Shown here one piece after another: positions 8,102 to 16,966 of a stretch of DNA of 64,000 nucleotides. The notes under the pieces were generated by a model. The model was not told the DNA's origin. It saw nothing but the letters and a program-made list of their open reading frames with translations, and ran no database searches. This stretch comes from Nocardiopsis mwathae. Lineage in GTDB: Bacteria > Actinomycetota > Actinomycetes > Streptosporangiales > Streptosporangiaceae. The position numbers and the translations under genes were made by a program. Every line of letters starts with the position of its first letter. Position 1 is the stretch's first letter. The stretch spans positions 5,270,001 through 5,334,000 of the forward strand of contig NZ_JACHDS010000001.1 in NCBI RefSeq assembly GCF_014201195.1, written 5' to 3'.

Positions 8102-8470
8102 ATGGCTCTGGGAACAACCGAACAGATCGTCATCAACGCCGCGGATCCGGCGCGCCTCGCGCGGTTCTGGGCCGTCGTGCTGGGCGGTGAGGTGGTCGAC
8201 CGCCCGGACGGGTGGTCCTACATCGACGGCGGGTGGGAGCCCGGGCCGCGGCCGCGCCTGTCCTTCCAGCCCGCCCCGGCGGCCGCGGCCGAGCCCAGCC
8301 GCTTCCACCTCGACGTGCGGGTCGACGACATCGCCGCCGCCACCGCCGAAGCCGTCACCTCCGGTGCCCGTGCGGCAGGACCGGTGGTCACCGACGCCCA
8401 GGGCTCCTTCCAGGTGCTGCACGACCCGGAGGGCAACGCCTTCTGCCTGGTCATGCCCGCGAACGATTGA
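8102..8470 (+). CDS. VOC-family (glyoxalase-like) protein
   Basis: A 122-residue vicinal-oxygen-chelate protein: an INAADPARLARFWAVVLGGEV beta-alpha-beta unit followed by a second unit ending HDPEGNAFCLVMP. The DPEGN(x)FCLV ending is the classic glyoxalase/bleomycin-resistance superfamily signature. Ten nt separate it from the flavin-barrel gene, and it closes the operon; a hairpin follows at 8486. Small VOC proteins of this type act as lyases, dioxygenases or drug-binding proteins, and nothing here tells which. Confidence 0.82.
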   Translation: MALGTTEQIVINAADPARLARFWAVVLGGEVVDRPDGWSYIDGGWEPGPRPRLSFQPAPAAAAEPSRFHLDVRVDDIAAATAEAVTSGARAAGPVVTDAQGSFQVLHDPEGNAFCLVMPAND

Positions 8471-8485
8471 TCCTTCACAGCCGTT

Positions 8486-8506
8486 GACCCCGGAGACGCC
8501 GGGGTC
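8486..8506. terminator. Bidirectional terminator hairpin
   Basis: GACCCCGG / CCGGGGTC with a 5-nt loop, in the 69-bp gap between the convergent VOC and sensor kinase genes. Confidence 0.6.
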
Positions 8507-8539
8507 CCAGCGGCGACCTTCCCCCCGATATCTCCGAGA

Positions 8540-10333
8540 TCAACGGGGCGATCGGCCCCCAGACGCTCGATCGACGTGGTCAGGTGCCGCGCGTTCGCGG
8601 GGGTGCGGGAGAAGGCGACCGGTCTCATCGAGGGAGTCGTCCGAGCTCAGCGGCACGCTCCAGCGCAGTTCCGAGCCTCCGCCGGCGCGCGGGCCGGCGG
8701 TGAAGGTGCCGCCCAGGGCCTCGGCGCGTTCGGCGAGGTTGCGCAGCCCGCTGCGGCGGCCCTGCTCGGGGATGCCCCGGCCGTCATCGGTGACATGCAG
8801 GGTCAGCCACGTGTCGGCCTCCACCGACACGTGCACCTCCGACGCGCGGGCGTGCCGGGCCACGTTCGACAGCGCCTCTGCCAGCACCGCGAGGAGCTGC
8901 TCACCGACCTCCTCGGGGACCTTCGCGTCGATGGGTCCCTCCAGGTTCACCCCCGGCTGGCAGCCCATGGCGCGCGCCGCGCCCTCGGCCGAGGCCAGGA
9001 TGCGGTCGCGCAGCGGGCTCTCGGCGGGGGCCGACGGGTGCTGCAGCGCGAACACCGCGGAGCGGATCTCGCGGATGGTCTCGTCCAGGTCGTCGATGGT
9101 GCGCTGGACCCGCTCGCCCGCCTCGGGGTCGGTGATCAGCCGAACCGTGCTCATCAGCGTCATCGCCGAGGCGAACATCCGCTGGATCACCACGTCGTGC
9201 AGGTCCTTGGCGATGCGGTCGCGGTCCTCCAGCACCACCAGCCGCTCGGCGTCGCGGCGCGCCTCGGCCAACTCCAGCGCGACCGCCGCCTGACCGGAGA
9301 ACGCGTCGAGCATGCGGCGGGTGGCGTCGTTGAAGGGCGAGCGCGCGCCCGCCTTGCCCAGCAGCAGGACCCCGCGGGTGTGAGCGGGCGTGCCCAGCGG
9401 CACCAGCAGTCCCGGGCCGAAGCCGCGGTGGGTGAGCATGGGACAGTCGGCCTGGCGGAGGTCGGGGACGGACACGGCGGTGCCGTTGCGGTAGACCAGG
9501 CCGCACTTGGTCCCCTCCATGTCGACCGGGGTCCCCACCACATCGGCGGCGACCTTCCCGTCGGCGATCTCGGCGACGAGCCGCCGGTCCTGGGCGTCGG
9601 GGAGGAGCACCACCGCGATGTCGGCATGTGACATCTCCCGCGCCTGCTGGGCGAGGTAGCCGAGGACCTCGTCGGAGTCGTCCCCGGACAGCAGCCGCGT
9701 GGTGATCTCGGTGGACGCGGTCAGCCACCGCTCGCGCAGCCGGGTCTCCTCGTACAGCCGGGCGTTCTCGATCGCGACGCCCGCGGCGGTGCCCAGCGCG
9801 GTCACGATGGCCTCGTCGTCCTCGTCGAACTCCGCACCGCCCCGCTTTTCGGTCAGGTAAAGGTTGCCGAAGACTTCATCGCGGACCTGTATCGGCACGC
9901 CGAGGAACGAGGTCATCCGCGGGTGGCCCTCGGGGAAGCCGTGGTGGGCGGCGTGCTCGCGCAGGTCGCGCAGGCGCAGCGCGCGCCGGTCGCGGCTGGG
10001 GACCGCCAGGATGCCCCGGCCGCGCGGGAAGAGGGTGAGTCGGCGGGCCTCCTCCGCACTCAGCCCGACGGGGATGAACTCGACGAAGCGGCCGTCCTCG
10101 CCGATGACGCCGAGACCCGCGTACTCGGCGTCGACGAGGTGCGCTGCGGCCTCGGTCAGCCGCCGCAGCACCGTGGCCAGGTCGAGATCGCTGCCGATCG
10201 ACACCACCGCTTCGAGGAGGGAGTGCACGCGGTCGCGCGTCGACAGGGTGGCCTCCAGCCGACGGTGCAGGTCGGACAGAAGCTCGTCGAGACGCATCCG
10301 GGGGAGCAGGGGGCGCTCGGGTATCTCGGGCAC
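8540..10333 (-). CDS. devS: Two-GAF sensor histidine kinase, DevS (DosS)-like
   Basis: A 597-residue cytoplasmic kinase. GAF-A spans about residues 45-195, GAF-B 210-360, HisKA_3 365-435 with phospho-acceptor His379 (KDLHDVVIQRMFA), and HATPase from about 470 (NVARHARA, DDGRGIP, GLRNLAERA). This is the DevS/DosT layout. The GAF-A segment GFPEGHPRMTSFLGVP aligns with the region of DosS that carries its haem-ligand His, making His137 a candidate; this rests on memory of the family, not on an alignment. GTG 10333 has GGAGG about 8 nt upstream; the longer open frame would add 62 residues with no domain. The gene is convergent with the devR operon, the likely partner being DevR at 6971. Confidence 0.87.
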   Translation of the reverse strand: MPEIPERPLLPRMRLDELLSDLHRRLEATLSTRDRVHSLLEAVVSIGSDLDLATVLRRLTEAAAHLVDAEYAGLGVIGEDGRFVEFIPVGLSAEEARRLTLFPRGRGILAVPSRDRRALRLRDLREHAAHHGFPEGHPRMTSFLGVPIQVRDEVFGNLYLTEKRGGAEFDEDDEAIVTALGTAAGVAIENARLYEETRLRERWLTASTEITTRLLSGDDSDEVLGYLAQQAREMSHADIAVVLLPDAQDRRLVAEIADGKVAADVVGTPVDMEGTKCGLVYRNGTAVSVPDLRQADCPMLTHRGFGPGLLVPLGTPAHTRGVLLLGKAGARSPFNDATRRMLDAFSGQAAVALELAEARRDAERLVVLEDRDRIAKDLHDVVIQRMFASAMTLMSTVRLITDPEAGERVQRTIDDLDETIREIRSAVFALQHPSAPAESPLRDRILASAEGAARAMGCQPGVNLEGPIDAKVPEEVGEQLLAVLAEALSNVARHARASEVHVSVEADTWLTLHVTDDGRGIPEQGRRSGLRNLAERAEALGGTFTAGPRAGGGSELRWSVPLSSDDSLDETGRLLPHPRERAAPDHVDRASGGRSPR

Positions 10334-10744
10334 TGCGGGCACACCTCCGTACCCAACGTTATCCCGGCGGGTGGGGGATTGCGGAGGGGACGCCGATCCG
10401 ACGCAGAGTGATCCGAAGATGTACCGACAGAGGCCGGTGATGTTTGGGGTTCGGGTGCTGTCCGATATCGGGGTAACAACGTTTCGGAGGGTTTGCCGAA
10501 AATGAAAGAGACCTTCCATGCGGACGCCCTGACCTGGCGTTTCACACTTGTTATGAACTGGCGACGAAGAAAGTCGGAGGGAACACCGTTGCCTCCGGAT
10601 TGGATCGTGCTAACGTCGCGTTCTGTCATCGGCGAGGAGTTCCCGAACTCCCCCGAAGAACCGCTCCGTGCCTGAGTGCCGCACCCGTATCCGGTGCGGC
10701 CGACCCCCTGCCCCGCCCCGGCGGCCGTCGAAAGGGACCGAGAA
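10334..10744 (+). promoter_or_regulatory. Divergent intergenic region with a candidate promoter
   Basis: This 411-bp region separates the DevS-like gene from the exported-protein gene. TTGCCT (10589-10594) and TAACGT (10611-10616) with 16-nt spacing form a plausible promoter reading right. The stretch 10430-10560 is locally AT-richer. A 60-codon frame at 10493-10675 exists but lacks homology and ribosome-site support, and I do not call it. Confidence 0.4.
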
Positions 10745-11791
10745 GTGACGCGTATGGACCGAACGGGACGCGCCTCGCGTGTCGCCGCGGCCGTGCGCGC
10801 ACAGACGGCGAGCCCGGTGCGACGGCTGCTGGTCACCGCGGGGTTCCTCGTCGGCGCCTGGCTGCTCGGCGCGGCTCCGGCCGGTGCCGAGGCGGCGCCG
10901 GAGCAGCCCGCCGCGGCCCCGGCCGCCGAGCACGTTCCCGCTGCGGCGTCCGCCGAGAAGAAGGCGGCCGCGCAGGGGGCGCAGCGCACCGCTGAGGCCG
11001 AGGAGCGGGGCAAGGGGAAGCCGCAGGAGCGCGTGGCGCAGCGGGCCGGCACCGAGGCGCGCGGCGCCGCCGGCGACGCGGCCCGGTCGGTCACCGCCGC
11101 CGTGCACGCCGTCGGCGAGCGGGCCGTCCAGCAGGTCCCGGTCGCCGCGCACCGGCCGCAGGCTCCCGAGGGCAGGGCCCAGGGCAACGGCCACGGGCAC
11201 GGCCGCCCCGGCGCCGACGTACAGGGCGTCGTCGAGCAGGTCGGCCGGGTCGGTCTGGGCGCGGCCGAGAAGGGCCGCTCCGCCCTCCCCTCGCTCCCCG
11301 GAACGGACGGCGGCAGCGAGGAGCACGCCGAGGAGCGCCCCGCCGGCAGTGGCCACGACGGCCACGACGGCCACGACGGCCGCGACGCCGCGGGTCCGGA
11401 GCCCCGTGCCGCTAAGGCGGAGGACGGCGACACCCCTGCAGCCGAAGCGGCCGACGACGTCGCGGACCGGTCCGCGACGGTGCGCCCGTTCCCGTTCCCC
11501 GCGTCGGCCGTGACGCACGGCGCCTGGCAGGCGGCGGACTCCGCCGCGGGCGCCGGGACCGCGGCGGCGGCCGACGCGTCGCGTGACGGCGACGACGCCC
11601 CGCACGGCTCTCCGCACATCGTCGGCCCCGCGCCGCAGGCGCAGTCGCCGACCGCGATGACCACGGTCGCCGGGTACCTTCCCGCGATGTCGGACACCAC
11701 ACCGGTGGCCGGGCTGCTCCAGGCCGACCGGCACGCTCTCACCGCGGTCCCGCAGGACCCGGCCGAAGAGCTCACGGTCTCGCCCGACTAG
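10745..11791 (+). CDS. Exported Ala/His/Gly-rich low-complexity protein
   Basis: A 348-residue protein of unknown function. It has a clear Sec signal peptide: basic n-region SPVRR, hydrophobic LLVTAGFLVGAWLLGA, and a cleavage site around APAGA-EA. The rest is low in complexity and rich in Ala, Pro and charged residues, with an HDGHDGHDGRD repeat near the middle and no Cys in the mature part. There is no transmembrane anchor, LPXTG or LysM. GTG 10745 and ATG 10754 are both possible starts. It and the next gene are two exported, intrinsically disordered proteins in the same orientation, so a shared cell-surface or spore-coat role is conceivable but unproven. Confidence 0.75.
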   Translation: MTRMDRTGRASRVAAAVRAQTASPVRRLLVTAGFLVGAWLLGAAPAGAEAAPEQPAAAPAAEHVPAAASAEKKAAAQGAQRTAEAEERGKGKPQERVAQRAGTEARGAAGDAARSVTAAVHAVGERAVQQVPVAAHRPQAPEGRAQGNGHGHGRPGADVQGVVEQVGRVGLGAAEKGRSALPSLPGTDGGSEEHAEERPAGSGHDGHDGHDGRDAAGPEPRAAKAEDGDTPAAEAADDVADRSATVRPFPFPASAVTHGAWQAADSAAGAGTAAAADASRDGDDAPHGSPHIVGPAPQAQSPTAMTTVAGYLPAMSDTTPVAGLLQADRHALTAVPQDPAEELTVSPD

Positions 11792-11892
11792 TACCCCGAC
11801 CCACGGGGACCGGCCGCGCACCCGGCGCGCAGGCACTTCTCGCACTCCCCGTTCTCCGGCAACGGCGCCGATCCCAGCATCGCCTCTGGGGG

Positions 11893-11934
11893 CTGACGTG
11901 AGCCCCGTGCCTCACCTCACGAGGTTCACGTCAG
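11893..11934. repeat. Inverted repeat between the exported-protein genes
   Basis: CTGACGTGA (11893-11901) and TCACGTCAG (11926-11934) are perfect 9-bp arms around 24 nt, in the 356-bp gap before the second exported-protein gene. It could be the terminator of the first gene or an operator of the second. Nothing else is visible in 11792-12147. Confidence 0.5.
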
Positions 11935-12147
11935 TCGACGGTCCGCCAGGCCATCCGACTGAACCCGGTACCCGATCGCCGCGCAGGCCATGCCCGGCAG
12001 CGGAACTCCCGGGGGGAACCCACCACTACCACCACACCGCCCGCGACACGGCGCCCCCGGCCAGGGCACCAGCGGGCAGGGCGGAACGTCCGCCCGAATC
12101 CCCGACCGACATCTCGACACAGACACGATCCGCAAAGGACGACTTCC

Positions 12148-13563
12148 ATGTTCCAGTTCACTCGACCCTCCGCGAAGGCTGTTGTGGTGGCAGCCGGCGC
12201 CGCGGGATTCATCGCCTTCGGCTCGGGCTTCGCCGGGGCGGATGTCTTCGACAAGGTGGGGCTCGCCAGCCCCGTCGCACCCGAGACCGTGCCCGGGGTG
12301 AAGTTCGCGCTGTCCGGCCAGACCCCTGAGGTCGCCGACGCGGTGCCGACCCCGAGCACGCACAACCTGAACACCGCCCACGGAGACCTCTCGCATGTGG
12401 GACCCGAGTCCCGGGCCAAGGTCAGCGCGGTGGACCGGGTGCTCGACACGGTCACCGAGACCGCGGGCCTGTCCGGCCGGGTCGAGCGCCAGAGCGCCGG
12501 CCCCGTCGACGGCGGTGTCCTCGAATCGGTGCCGCAGAAGCCGGGCGGTACCCACAGCACGGTCCACGGTGCCGCGCAGCAGCTGCACACGGCGGCGGAG
12601 AAGGTGCACAACATCGATGGCACGTCGGCCCTGGGCGGGCTCACCGAGGCACAGGGCCTCACGAGCATCGAGCGTGTCGCCAAGGTGGAGGGCGTGCCCG
12701 CCGTACCCGGCACGGACAGCCTGCCCCAGGCCGGAGAGCTCACCGACGGACTGGCCGACGACCCGGCCGCCAAGCTTCCCGTCGGCGACCTGGGCGACAA
12801 GCTCGGCGGTGTGACCGGCGCGCTCGACGGCGTGACCGGTTCGGGCGGCACCAACGGCCCCGCGCAGAAGAACGTGCTCCTGGAGCGCGCGGGCGCCCTG
12901 CCCGCCGACCACGAGCTGGGGGAGGCGACGCAGGCGTCGGCACCCACGGACGCGCTCGGCCTGCCGCTGCCGCTCAAGGAGGTGCTGATGCCACTGGAGC
13001 AGATCACGAAGGGGATGGGCGAGCAGCAGCCGGTCGCAGAGCAGCAGCCGGCGGAGACGCTGCCGACCGAGGGCGCCGACGCCGAGCCGCTGCCCGAGGA
13101 GGCGCTCCCGGTCGAGGATGGGGCGCACGACGGCGTGCCCATGGACCAGATCCCGACCGAGCACCTGCCGACGGACGCGTTCCCCATGGACCGGCTGACC
13201 TCGGAGCTGCCCGAGACCCCGCTGCCGCTGGACCTGGACATCGTGACCAAGCTCCTGAACCCGGGCGCGGCCGAGGCGCCCGCGGCGCCGGTGGGCGAGC
13301 CCGGGTTCCCCGGGGAGGCCGCCCAGCTGGCCGAGGGCACGGAGGCGGTCACCGCGGAGACGCTGCCCGCCGACGCCGCCCCGGCCGAGGGCACGGGCAC
13401 CGCGGACGCGCAGCCTGCCGGAACGGTCGAGGCGGAGAACCTGCCCGCCGAGGCCGGCCAGAAGCAGCTCCCGCTGCTGGACCTGGCGGAGAGCGGTCCG
13501 GTCGGCGACGTCGCCGGTGGCACCGGCCTCCTGGACACCCTGCCCGGGGGGTTGCCGGTGTAA
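12148..13563 (+). CDS. Exported Pro/Glu-rich protein of unknown function
   Basis: A 471-residue exported protein. The signal peptide is FTRPSAKAVVVAAGAAGFIAFGSGFAGA-DV. The mature part begins with about 200 residues of mixed sequence (GLASPVAPETVPG, ESRAKVSAVDRVLDTVTETAG, VHGAAQQLHTAAEKVHN), then a long acidic, proline-spaced region with repeated xLPxE units (ETLPTEG, EPLPEEALPVED, DQIPTEHLPTD, MDRLTSELPETPLPLD). It contains no Cys, no membrane anchor and no LPXTG. AAAGGA lies about 9 nt before the ATG. Three stacked hairpins follow its stop codon, pointing to strong insulation from the convergent LCP gene. A cell-wall-associated or extracellular structural role is possible; no known family was recognised. 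Confidence 0.78.
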   Translation: MFQFTRPSAKAVVVAAGAAGFIAFGSGFAGADVFDKVGLASPVAPETVPGVKFALSGQTPEVADAVPTPSTHNLNTAHGDLSHVGPESRAKVSAVDRVLDTVTETAGLSGRVERQSAGPVDGGVLESVPQKPGGTHSTVHGAAQQLHTAAEKVHNIDGTSALGGLTEAQGLTSIERVAKVEGVPAVPGTDSLPQAGELTDGLADDPAAKLPVGDLGDKLGGVTGALDGVTGSGGTNGPAQKNVLLERAGALPADHELGEATQASAPTDALGLPLPLKEVLMPLEQITKGMGEQQPVAEQQPAETLPTEGADAEPLPEEALPVEDGAHDGVPMDQIPTEHLPTDAFPMDRLTSELPETPLPLDLDIVTKLLNPGAAEAPAAPVGEPGFPGEAAQLAEGTEAVTAETLPADAAPAEGTGTADAQPAGTVEAENLPAEAGQKQLPLLDLAESGPVGDVAGGTGLLDTLPGGLPV

Positions 13564-13576
13564 CCACCCCCGAAGC

Positions 13577-13613
13577 CGTGCGTCCCACCCATCCGTCCTC
13601 GGTGGGACGCACG
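13577..13613 (+). terminator. 13-bp perfect-stem hairpin after the exported-protein gene
   Basis: Arms 13577-13589 and 13601-13613 (core GTGCGTCCCACC / GGTGGGACGCAC) pair without mismatch over an 11-nt loop, 13 nt downstream of the stop codon. Confidence 0.7.
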
Positions 13614-13615
13614 CC

Positions 13616-13720
13616 GGCCCTGAGCGGGCACGCGACCGGGCCCCGGTGAGCGGGGCGTCCTGGGAACTGTGGGGGTTCCCGGGACGGAGATCCCGGGAAC
13701 CGGTCGCTCCGCTCAGGGCC
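13616..13720. repeat. 12-bp inverted repeat enclosing an inner hairpin, followed by TTTTCTTCT
   Basis: GGCCCTGAGCGG (13616-13627) pairs with CCGCTCAGGGCC (13709-13720). Inside it, GGTTCCCGGGA / TCCCGGGAACC forms a second hairpin (about 13673-13701). The outer arm is followed directly by TTTTCTTCT, so the unit could terminate rightward transcription. Confidence 0.65.
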
Positions 13721-13732
13721 TTTTCTTCTGCT

Positions 13733-13812
13733 CCCGCCCCCGCCGGTCTCGGGCGTGTCGACCGAATAGCAGCATGAATTCGGTCGACACGCCCGAGACC
13801 GGCGGGGGCGGG
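13733..13812. repeat. 35-bp perfect inverted repeat with 10-nt loop (bidirectional terminator?)
   Basis: Arms 13733-13767 and 13778-13812 are exact reverse complements over 35 bp around the loop agcagcatga. The right arm ends 12 bp before the stop codon of the LCP gene, so it serves the leftward transcript as well. The perfection over 35 bp exceeds what termination needs. Confidence 0.85.
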
Positions 13813-13824
13813 GCATTGCCGCCG

Positions 13825-15141
13825 CTACTTGCCCTCGGTGCCCTCGCCCAGGCCGTTGACGCACGGGTTGGCCGTGGCGTCGCGCCCCTCGATCTCGCCG
13901 CCGGTGGGCGACGGGCTCGACGAGGCCGACGGGGTCACCGGCTCGGTGGACGGCTCGGCGGGGTAGGACGGCTCCGGAAGGGGGCTCGGCTCACCCGACG
14001 GCGACGAGGGCGCGCCGGTCTCCAGCATGGAGTCGTCCACCCGCTGGTCCCTGCTGACAGCGGCGAAGAGGCGCTGGGCCTTCTCCTCGTCCCACACCAC
14101 CCGGTTGGGGTCGGAGGGCGCGGGGAACCAGGGCACGGTGTAGAAGGCGATGTCGTGCAGGTCGACATCGGCCAGGGTGGCCCCGATGGAGACCATACGG
14201 CTCAGGGAGAAATCCCGGTCGGTGGCGGTGTGCTCGGTGATCGCCTGAAGTAGGCCGTTGATCTTGGCCGGGCTGGTCAGCACCCCGCTGCCGGTCACCT
14301 CCTCGGCGAGCGCCCCCAGGAACATCTGCTGGCGGTCGATGCGGCCGATGTCCCCGCCGTCGCCGATCTCGTAGCGCGCCCGAACGAACGCGAGTGCCTG
14401 CTCGCCATCGAGCCGCTGGTCCCCGGCGTCCAGGTCGAGCTTGGCGCGTCGGTCGGACATCGGCTCGGGGATGCACATCCGCACCCCGCCGACGGCGTCC
14501 ACCATGTCGCGGAAACCGACGAAGCTCAGATGCACGAAGTGGTCGATCCGGATTCCGGTGAGCGTCTCGACCGTCTTGATCACACACGGTGGACCGCCGT
14601 GGAACAGAGCGGAGTTGATCATCCCGTAGTAGCCCTGCGTGCCCTCGGTCTCGCCGTAGGGGGCACACTGCGGCAGTTGGACGAGGGAGTCCCGCGGGAT
14701 GTTGATGACGGTGACCCGGCTGTCCGGGGAGATGTGGGCGAGCATCAGCGAGTCGGAACGCTCCCCGGCGAAGTCGCGCCCGCCGTAGTCGGAGTTCCCC
14801 TCCTGCCGACCGTCGGAGCCGATGAACAGGATGTTGACGGCGTCGCCGATCTTCTCCGGTCGCTCCTCGTCCGACAGGGTGGAGCCGAGGTCGTGCCGCG
14901 TCATGTTGCCCTGGAGGAAGCGGTAGTAGGCGTAGGCGGTGCCGATGCCGGCGACGAGTGCCAGGGCCAGGGCGATCGCCGTGCCGGTGGCCAGTCGTCT
15001 GCCCAGGCGGGAGCGCGGCCCGGAGCCGGCGGCGGCGGACGCCGATGCCGTGGTCGCTTCGGTGGCCGGTTCGGCGTCCTGCGGCGGTGTGTCCTTGGCG
15101 GACGGTTCGGCTTCGGACGAGTTTGCGGCGTCATCGGACAT
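13825..15141 (-). CDS. LytR-CpsA-Psr (LCP) family cell-wall glycopolymer ligase
   Basis: A 438-residue type II membrane protein. A disordered cytoplasmic N-terminus (1-45) precedes one transmembrane helix (TGTAIALALALVAGIGTAYAYY). The LCP domain follows: NILFIGSDGR, RSDSLMLAHI, TVINIPRDS, NSALFHGG, GIRIDHFVHLSFVGF, LDGEQALAFVRAR, and IGRIDRQQMFLGAL. The Arg and Asp residues that hold pyrophosphate-linked polyprenyl substrates are present. The protein transfers teichoic-acid-like or arabinogalactan-like polymers to peptidoglycan outside the membrane. A Pro/Ser-rich tail ends near TANPCVNGLGEG. The start ATG 15141 places the disordered tail and helix normally. Confidence 0.9.
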   Translation of the reverse strand: MSDDAANSSEAEPSAKDTPPQDAEPATEATTASASAAAGSGPRSRLGRRLATGTAIALALALVAGIGTAYAYYRFLQGNMTRHDLGSTLSDEERPEKIGDAVNILFIGSDGRQEGNSDYGGRDFAGERSDSLMLAHISPDSRVTVINIPRDSLVQLPQCAPYGETEGTQGYYGMINSALFHGGPPCVIKTVETLTGIRIDHFVHLSFVGFRDMVDAVGGVRMCIPEPMSDRRAKLDLDAGDQRLDGEQALAFVRARYEIGDGGDIGRIDRQQMFLGALAEEVTGSGVLTSPAKINGLLQAITEHTATDRDFSLSRMVSIGATLADVDLHDIAFYTVPWFPAPSDPNRVVWDEEKAQRLFAAVSRDQRVDDSMLETGAPSSPSGEPSPLPEPSYPAEPSTEPVTPSASSSPSPTGGEIEGRDATANPCVNGLGEGTEGK

Positions 15142-15312
15142 GAATGGGCCATCTTCTCGGCGGCGAGTGGGCCGGGCGGTACCCGGAGCGAAAGGGCGGC
15201 CGCCGCGTATACCAGGGGAGTCGCCCGGAGGGACCGAAGGACGTACGCGACGCGAGGGGGACGGCCGCAGCCAAGGGAGATCCTATGAGATATGCGGCCC
15301 GAATGCTCGCGT

Positions 15313-15338
15313 GGATTCACCCGAATTCGGGTGAATCC
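15313..15338. promoter_or_regulatory. 26-bp perfect palindrome upstream of the LCP gene
   Basis: GGATTCACCCGAATTCGGGTGAATCC, entire palindrome without a loop, lies 172 bp upstream of the LCP start and 222 bp downstream of the winged-helix regulator stop. A loop-less palindrome suits an operator better than a terminator. The remainder of 15142-15559 shows no gene. Confidence 0.55.
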
Positions 15339-15559
15339 TCCTGGACTCGGCGCAGGATCACCGTCCGATCGGCGCGGCCCGGCCCGGTCGTGCCCGGGCG
15401 TTTCCGGGGGAGAACACTCGAAAAGCGCTGTGACCAGGGAGTTTAGATCAGGGTCGAATGGTGTGGCGCCGCCGGTGATCTTCGGTCCACTATGTGAGGA
15501 CACAGCGCACCTCGCGGGGCGCGGGGAACGAGGACGGCGCTCCCGGTGCCCCGCCGCGT

Positions 15560-16552
15560 TCACCCCGCGGCCGTCTTCAGCAGGTCGGCCCCGGCGGCGG
15601 TGATCGTGTGCAGTACGTGGTGCCGGTCGCGGGTGCTGAGGATCAGCCCGGCGTCCCGCAGCACGCGCGTGTGGTGGCTGACGGCCGCCGGGGTGATGGC
15701 CAGGTTTGCGGCGAGCTCGCCGGTGGTCATGCCTTGGGCGACCGCCTGGAGGATCGCCGCCCGCGTCGCTCCTAAAAGGGCGCGCAGCGGCACGCCGCCG
15801 GAGAGGGGGCGTCCTCGGTCGGCCGGGAGGGTCCCGTTGTGCAGGGGGTACACGAGCACGGGCGGGAGCTCCCGGTCGGCGAGGGCGACGGGGCGCTTGT
15901 GGCAGAAGTACGACGGGATCAGGCGCAACCCCCGCCCCTGCAGGTGCAGGTCGGTGTCGACGGGGTAGTCCACGTGCAGGACCGGCGGCTCCCAGCGCAT
16001 CATCGGAGCGAATCCGCCGAGCAGTCCCTCGACCCCGCCGTTGAGCAGGTCGCGGGCGCGCCGGGTGCGGTCGGTGTCGCTCGCGGCGCGCATCCGCTCC
16101 CAGTGCGGGGCCAGGGCGGTGTCGTGGTAGGCGCGCAGGGCCCCGACGAGCTCCCTGCGTGGCCGCGTGTCGCCTTCGACCAGGGAGCGCACCCGGGCGG
16201 GCATGCCGCGTCCGCCTGCGGCCAGTCCGATCTGCCGGTCGAACTCCGCGCGCGGGGTGGCGGCGATGGCCTCCAGCCCGGCGTCCAGCCCGTGGCGGGA
16301 CGCGTCCGGCGTCAGGAAGTCGGGGAAGTACTCGGAGAACGGGGTGATGGGGACCAGTAGCGTCTTCACCGTCGGGGCCAGCCCGGCTGCGGTGAGGGTG
16401 CGGCGCGCGTCCTCGTACCAGTCCTGGACCCGGCTCCGTCCCCACCGTGTCTGCAGTCGGTGCAGGCTGATGACCAGCTCCCACAGCGGGTCGGGACCCT
16501 CCGCGACGCTGGTGCGGGCGAGGTCGGTGTCGGTGAAGTGGATGCGCAGCAT
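15560..16552 (-). CDS. ArsR-type winged-helix regulator with N-terminal DUF5937-like domain
   Basis: A 330-residue regulator. The C-terminal 85 residues are an ArsR winged helix: LLGATRAAILQAVAQGMTTGEL, ITPAAVSHHTRVLRDAGL, and RDRHHVLHTIT. The N-terminal 230 residues match the large helical domain seen in actinomycete ArsR-like regulators (opening MLRIHFTDTDLARTSVAEG, which recurs in the DUF5937 family). No metal-binding Cys pair is present near the recognition helix, so metal sensing is unlikely. It faces away from the protease gene. Targets are unknown; autoregulation is common in this group. Confidence 0.85.
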   Translation of the reverse strand: MLRIHFTDTDLARTSVAEGPDPLWELVISLHRLQTRWGRSRVQDWYEDARRTLTAAGLAPTVKTLLVPITPFSEYFPDFLTPDASRHGLDAGLEAIAATPRAEFDRQIGLAAGGRGMPARVRSLVEGDTRPRRELVGALRAYHDTALAPHWERMRAASDTDRTRRARDLLNGGVEGLLGGFAPMMRWEPPVLHVDYPVDTDLHLQGRGLRLIPSYFCHKRPVALADRELPPVLVYPLHNGTLPADRGRPLSGGVPLRALLGATRAAILQAVAQGMTTGELAANLAITPAAVSHHTRVLRDAGLILSTRDRHHVLHTITAAGADLLKTAAG

Positions 16553-16966
16553 CAGCGGCCCTCTTCGGGGTCGGCAGGGGGATGAGCCGCGCCCGACCTG
16601 CGGCGTTGCAGGCGGCGCGACGTTCGATCATCTCACGAGCCGCCCGAACGCCCCCCGATGGCCCTCCTCTCGGCAGGCGGCGCGTTCACAAGGACACCAC
16701 GCGACCCTCGCGCCCCATGCGTCGATCATTACGTGCTTTACCTGCGGTATTTCGACCCGTGTCGGGCTGTCGAATTCCGCTCTTTTCACTTACGGTTACA
16801 TATCGTTCACGGGAATCGTCCGGTGAATGCCGGTGGGTCCCCGCACTGCGAGGTCGGGCCCGCCGCGGGACCGCCGCGGGAGAACGCGGGCACCCGGGCA
16901 GCCCTGGGGCCCCTCCTGTCGCCGGTGCCGCTTGTCCCTGGTCATCCTGCTCAAGGAGTGAGGCAC
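16553..16966 (+). other. Divergent intergenic region before the protease gene
   Basis: This 414-bp region contains no gene I can support. The part 16720-16810 is AT-richer than its surroundings (ttacgtgctttacctg, cttacggttacatatcg) and probably holds the protease promoter, but no clean -35/-10 pair stands out. The in-frame extension of the protease gene through here is not supported. Confidence 0.5.

Noticed and set aside
12148-13563. LPXTG-anchored surface protein
   Set aside because: The xLPxE repeats are not LPXTG, and there is no C-terminal hydrophobic helix with basic tail.
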